Of a stretch of DNA of 8,087 bases, positions 6,463 through 8,087 are shown piece after piece. Each line of letters starts with the position of its first letter. Position 1 is the first letter of the stretch. The notes under the pieces are model-generated. The model was not told where the DNA came from. It searched no databases and saw only the letters and a list, made by a program, of their open reading frames with translations. The DNA is taken from contig JBGTIS010000294.1 in assembly GCA_041745535.1 (NCBI GenBank), forward strand, positions 1 through 8,087. Reading direction: 5' to 3'. Origin of the DNA: JBGTIS01 sp041745535 (GTDB taxonomy: Bacteria; Bacteroidota; Bacteroidia; Cytophagales; Cyclobacteriaceae). Position numbers and translations under genes: made by a program.

Positions 6463-8040
6463 ATGAAGCGATTTTATTTGATACTATTTGTTTTTCTAAC
6501 CATCCCGTACCAGTCGTGTACCGACCTGGATACAGAACTCTACAGCCAGGTTATTCCGGATGAGTTTTATGAAAATGATCGGCAACTTATATCAGCCGCA
6601 TCGGCAGCCTATACACCCTTGTATGGCTATTGGGGATTGCATGAACTGTCAGATTTAACCACCGACCAGTCTACCGTGCCGGTCCGTTCTAACGGCGGCT
6701 GGAACGATGGCGGCTTGTGGCCCCGGCTAATGGCACACGATTTTAAGCCTACCGAGAATGTGTCAGGTCGGTGGAACCAATGGTTTGGTGGCGTAAGCGC
6801 CTGTAACCGGCTTATAGAGGTGTTTACCGAACAGGTAGGAGCCGATGCCCCTGCTATTTCAGAGTTACGAGCATTGCGGGCGTATTACTTTTACATTTTG
6901 CTCGATCTGTTTGGCAACATTCCCATCGAAACCCGGTTTGTAGAGGCTGATCCCGCTCCTAAACAGGTACCTCCGGCAGAGGCATTCGCGTTTATAGAAA
7001 AAGAACTTCTGGAATCTGTTGACCAGCTTTCAGAAGATAAAGTTTCTACCTATGCCAAGGTGAATAAATGGGTAGCATATACGGTATTAACCAAACTGTA
7101 TCTGAATGCCGAGCGTTTCGAAGCGGGCCCTCATTGGAGTGAAGCCGCCGAAGCGGCCAGCCAGGTAATCAACAGTGGTGCCTACGACCTGGAACCGCTG
7201 TATTTCTCTAACTTCACTTTATCTAATGAAGGTTCTAACGAAAATATATTTGTGGTGCCCTACGATAAAAATAATGCAGGAGGCTTTTCAGTACGTTATC
7301 AGGGGTTGCATCAGTCTGCTGATATTACTTTCGGATTTACAGAAGCACCCTGGGGAGGATTCAGCATTCAGGAAGATTTCTACAAATCGTTTGAAGAAAA
7401 TGACAAACGGCGGGGTATGTTTATTGTGGGGCAACAGTATACCCAGAAGGCACAGCCTTCTTACTCTGAGGAAATTGGTTTTTACTATGCCAATCCGAAA
7501 GATGAATTTAAGCTGACAGACTGTTCAGAAGATTTTGATAACCTGACTGAAGCTGAAAAAGCAGAAGAACCGGAAGATTGCAATGTGTTTATTACCCCTG
7601 AAATTACGCTCAGCAAAGCCCGGGGCATCGCCAAATACGAAGAAGGTGCCCGGTATGGCAAATACGAGTACGACCAGAATATTGCCGGTAACCTTCCCAA
7701 CGATTTTCCTATTTTCCGTTATGCTGACATATTACTGATGCGGGCCGAAGCGTTGTGGCGACTGGACAACAGCAGTATGGAAGCCCTGTTGCTGGTTAAT
7801 CAGGTGAGAAACCGGGCCGGATTGGATGCGCTAACCGCGCTTACGGAAGATGATATTTACTGGGAAATGAAAAAAGAACTGGCCATAGAAAATCAGGCCA
7901 GAAGCATTACCATCCGCTTCGGACACTGGGAAGATCCCTGGTTCCTGAAAACCGATGCCGATCCTAACAAAAGGTGGTATCCCATTCCGCAGGATCAGTT
8001 ACAGGCCAACTTAAACCTGAAGCAAAATCCCGGTTATTAG
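6463..8040 (+). CDS. SusD/RagB-family surface lipoprotein, ligand-binding partner of the SusC transporter
   Basis: The protein has 525 residues. A lipoprotein signal peptide (residues 1-18) ends in PYQS-Cys19, the lipid-modified cysteine, so the mature protein should be anchored at the outer membrane and exposed on the surface. Family hallmarks are LYSQVIPDEFYENDRQLI at the mature N-terminus, the helical repeat motif ELRALRAYYFYILLDLFGNI at 134-153, and near the C-terminus FPIFRYADILLMRAEALWRL followed by VNQVRNRAGL and a closing KRWYPIPQDQL...NPGY. It forms the lid over the SusC barrel and captures ligand, typically an oligosaccharide. Residues 354-373 form an acidic stretch between two Cys residues that looks like a surface loop. 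The gene follows susC by 20 bases, so the two are surely co-transcribed. The protein looks complete. The cognate substrate is unknown. Confidence 0.96.
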   Translation: MKRFYLILFVFLTIPYQSCTDLDTELYSQVIPDEFYENDRQLISAASAAYTPLYGYWGLHELSDLTTDQSTVPVRSNGGWNDGGLWPRLMAHDFKPTENVSGRWNQWFGGVSACNRLIEVFTEQVGADAPAISELRALRAYYFYILLDLFGNIPIETRFVEADPAPKQVPPAEAFAFIEKELLESVDQLSEDKVSTYAKVNKWVAYTVLTKLYLNAERFEAGPHWSEAAEAASQVINSGAYDLEPLYFSNFTLSNEGSNENIFVVPYDKNNAGGFSVRYQGLHQSADITFGFTEAPWGGFSIQEDFYKSFEENDKRRGMFIVGQQYTQKAQPSYSEEIGFYYANPKDEFKLTDCSEDFDNLTEAEKAEEPEDCNVFITPEITLSKARGIAKYEEGARYGKYEYDQNIAGNLPNDFPIFRYADILLMRAEALWRLDNSSMEALLLVNQVRNRAGLDALTALTEDDIYWEMKKELAIENQARSITIRFGHWEDPWFLKTDADPNKRWYPIPQDQLQANLNLKQNPGY

Positions 8041-8087
8041 CTTTTAGTGAAATTGGTTAAGTTTGTATAGTACCAAAGGGGGCGGGT
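8041..8087. other. Short region downstream of susD, cut by the window edge
   Basis: I see no terminator stem or start of a further gene in these 47 bases. Loci of this type often continue with surface glycan-binding proteins or hydrolases, which would lie outside the window. Confidence 0.5.

Noticed and set aside
7175..7516. Alternative plus-strand frame of 113 codons inside susD
   Set aside because: It lies fully within the intact SusD frame and shows no family features.
1..8087. CRISPR arrays, tRNA or rRNA genes, complete insertion sequences
   Set aside because: No regular direct-repeat/spacer pattern, no tRNA-like arm structure and no recognisable transposase gene were seen.

Overview
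The window looks like a Bacteroidota chromosome, probably a Cytophagales-type environmental bacterium. The reasons are the SusC/SusD pair, the ECF sigma/FecR pair of the Bacteroidota type, a heavy-metal-associated-domain/AraC fusion regulator, and mostly absent Shine-Dalgarno sequences. The genus cannot be fixed from the sequence alone.

Layout from left to right: (1) At 1-461, on the minus strand, lies a decayed single-domain response regulator. It carries two in-frame TAA codons near its start, has lost the usual acidic pair, and has a frameshift that can be read directly as an extra copy of a 5-base unit (GCTTT x3). (2) After a gene-free gap, 629-1198 on the plus strand encodes an HMA-like (CxxC) domain fused to an AraC-type DNA-binding domain. 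(3) At 1311-8040, on the plus strand, are four genes in functional order: ECF sigma factor, FecR-like anti-sigma factor, TonB-dependent SusC-family transporter with an N-terminal STN signalling domain, and SusD-family surface lipoprotein.

The four plus-strand genes form a self-contained sense-and-import module. By family knowledge, the SusD lipoprotein captures a ligand (usually a glycan, sometimes a peptide) at the outer membrane. The SusC barrel imports it with TonB energy, and its periplasmic STN domain signals ligand occupancy to the FecR protein in the inner membrane. FecR then controls the ECF sigma factor, which is expected to transcribe susCD and perhaps further genes. No enzyme lies in the window, so the substrate cannot be named; any degradative enzymes would be expected to the right of position 8040. 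The gap between the sigma gene and fecR is unusually T-rich and holds an AGGAGG motif, and the gap between fecR and susC holds a perfect 6-bp inverted repeat; both are possible control points.

Most of the window is a conventional polysaccharide-utilisation-type locus. The less ordinary parts are the visibly decaying response regulator, an unassigned reading frame joined to its end at the left edge, and the metal-domain/AraC regulator just upstream of the sigma/anti-sigma system.
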